In this document: piece after piece, positions 5,409-5,433 of the stretch
Layout: every line of letters begins with the position of its first letter
How positions within the stretch are numbered: position 1 is the stretch's first letter
Source: an uncultured Clostridia bacterium
Lineage (GTDB): Bacteria; Bacillota; Clostridia; Lachnospirales; Lachnospiraceae
Assembly: GCA_946620335.1 (NCBI GenBank)
Contig: CAMONF010000252.1
Span: 1-5,433, forward strand
Reading direction: 5' to 3'
DNA length: 5,433 nucleotides
Notes under the pieces: generated by a model
The model's database searches: none
Seen by the model: only the letters and a program-made list of their open reading frames with translations
Told to the model about the DNA's origin: nothing
Translations under genes and position numbers: made by a program

Positions 5409-5433
5409 TTTCCCTTCTTCGAAAAGTGGGAAA
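5409..5433. repeat. Degenerate fragment of the palindrome at the window edge
   Basis: CGAAAAGTGGGAAA (5420-5433) matches the inner right arm of copy B exactly. The preceding TTTCCCTTCTT is a degraded counterpart of the left arm, so an imperfect hairpin forms about the TTCGAA centre. It continues beyond the window and is probably a second, decayed or partial copy in tandem with copy C. Confidence 0.55.

Overview
The window looks like chromosomal DNA from a GC-rich member of the Bacillota, most likely a Clostridia-type anaerobe. This rests on a clostridial-looking formate--tetrahydrofolate ligase, strong AGGAGG-type ribosome binding sites, and cytoplasmic glycosidases for uronic-acid oligosaccharides. 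The genus cannot be read from the sequence.

Layout. Positions 1-474 (minus strand) are the first 158 codons of fhs, which runs off the left edge. A 218-base divergent intergenic region follows; it carries a clear extended -10 promoter for fhs and a weaker candidate promoter for metF. metF (693-1571, plus) is complete. After it come two plus-strand genes for carbohydrate breakdown: a GH88 unsaturated glucuronyl hydrolase (1736-2860) and a DUF2264-family protein of 754 residues (3054-5318).

Each of the three complete plus-strand genes is followed, within 1 to about 50 bases of its stop codon, by a copy of the same long palindrome. Its core is exactly 75 nt: 36-nt arms around a 3-nt loop (1588-1662, 2914-2988, 5325-5399). 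In the last two copies the perfect stem extends to 42 bp. A solo half-copy precedes the second palindrome, and a degenerate fragment lies at the right edge. These are the most striking elements of the window. They look like a dispersed REP/REPIN- or MITE-like family inserted in 3' intergenic positions, and one copy appears to supply the -35 box of the GH88 promoter.

How the genes work together. fhs and metF are both folate one-carbon enzymes (formate activation; methylene-THF to methyl-THF), so their divergent pairing makes sense. The GH88 enzyme removes the 4,5-unsaturated uronic acid that polysaccharide lyases leave on oligosaccharides. The DUF2264 protein is probably another cytoplasmic glycan-active enzyme. 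The two form a probable two-gene operon read from the promoter at 1664-1692. No transporter, regulator, lyase or transposase gene is present in the window.
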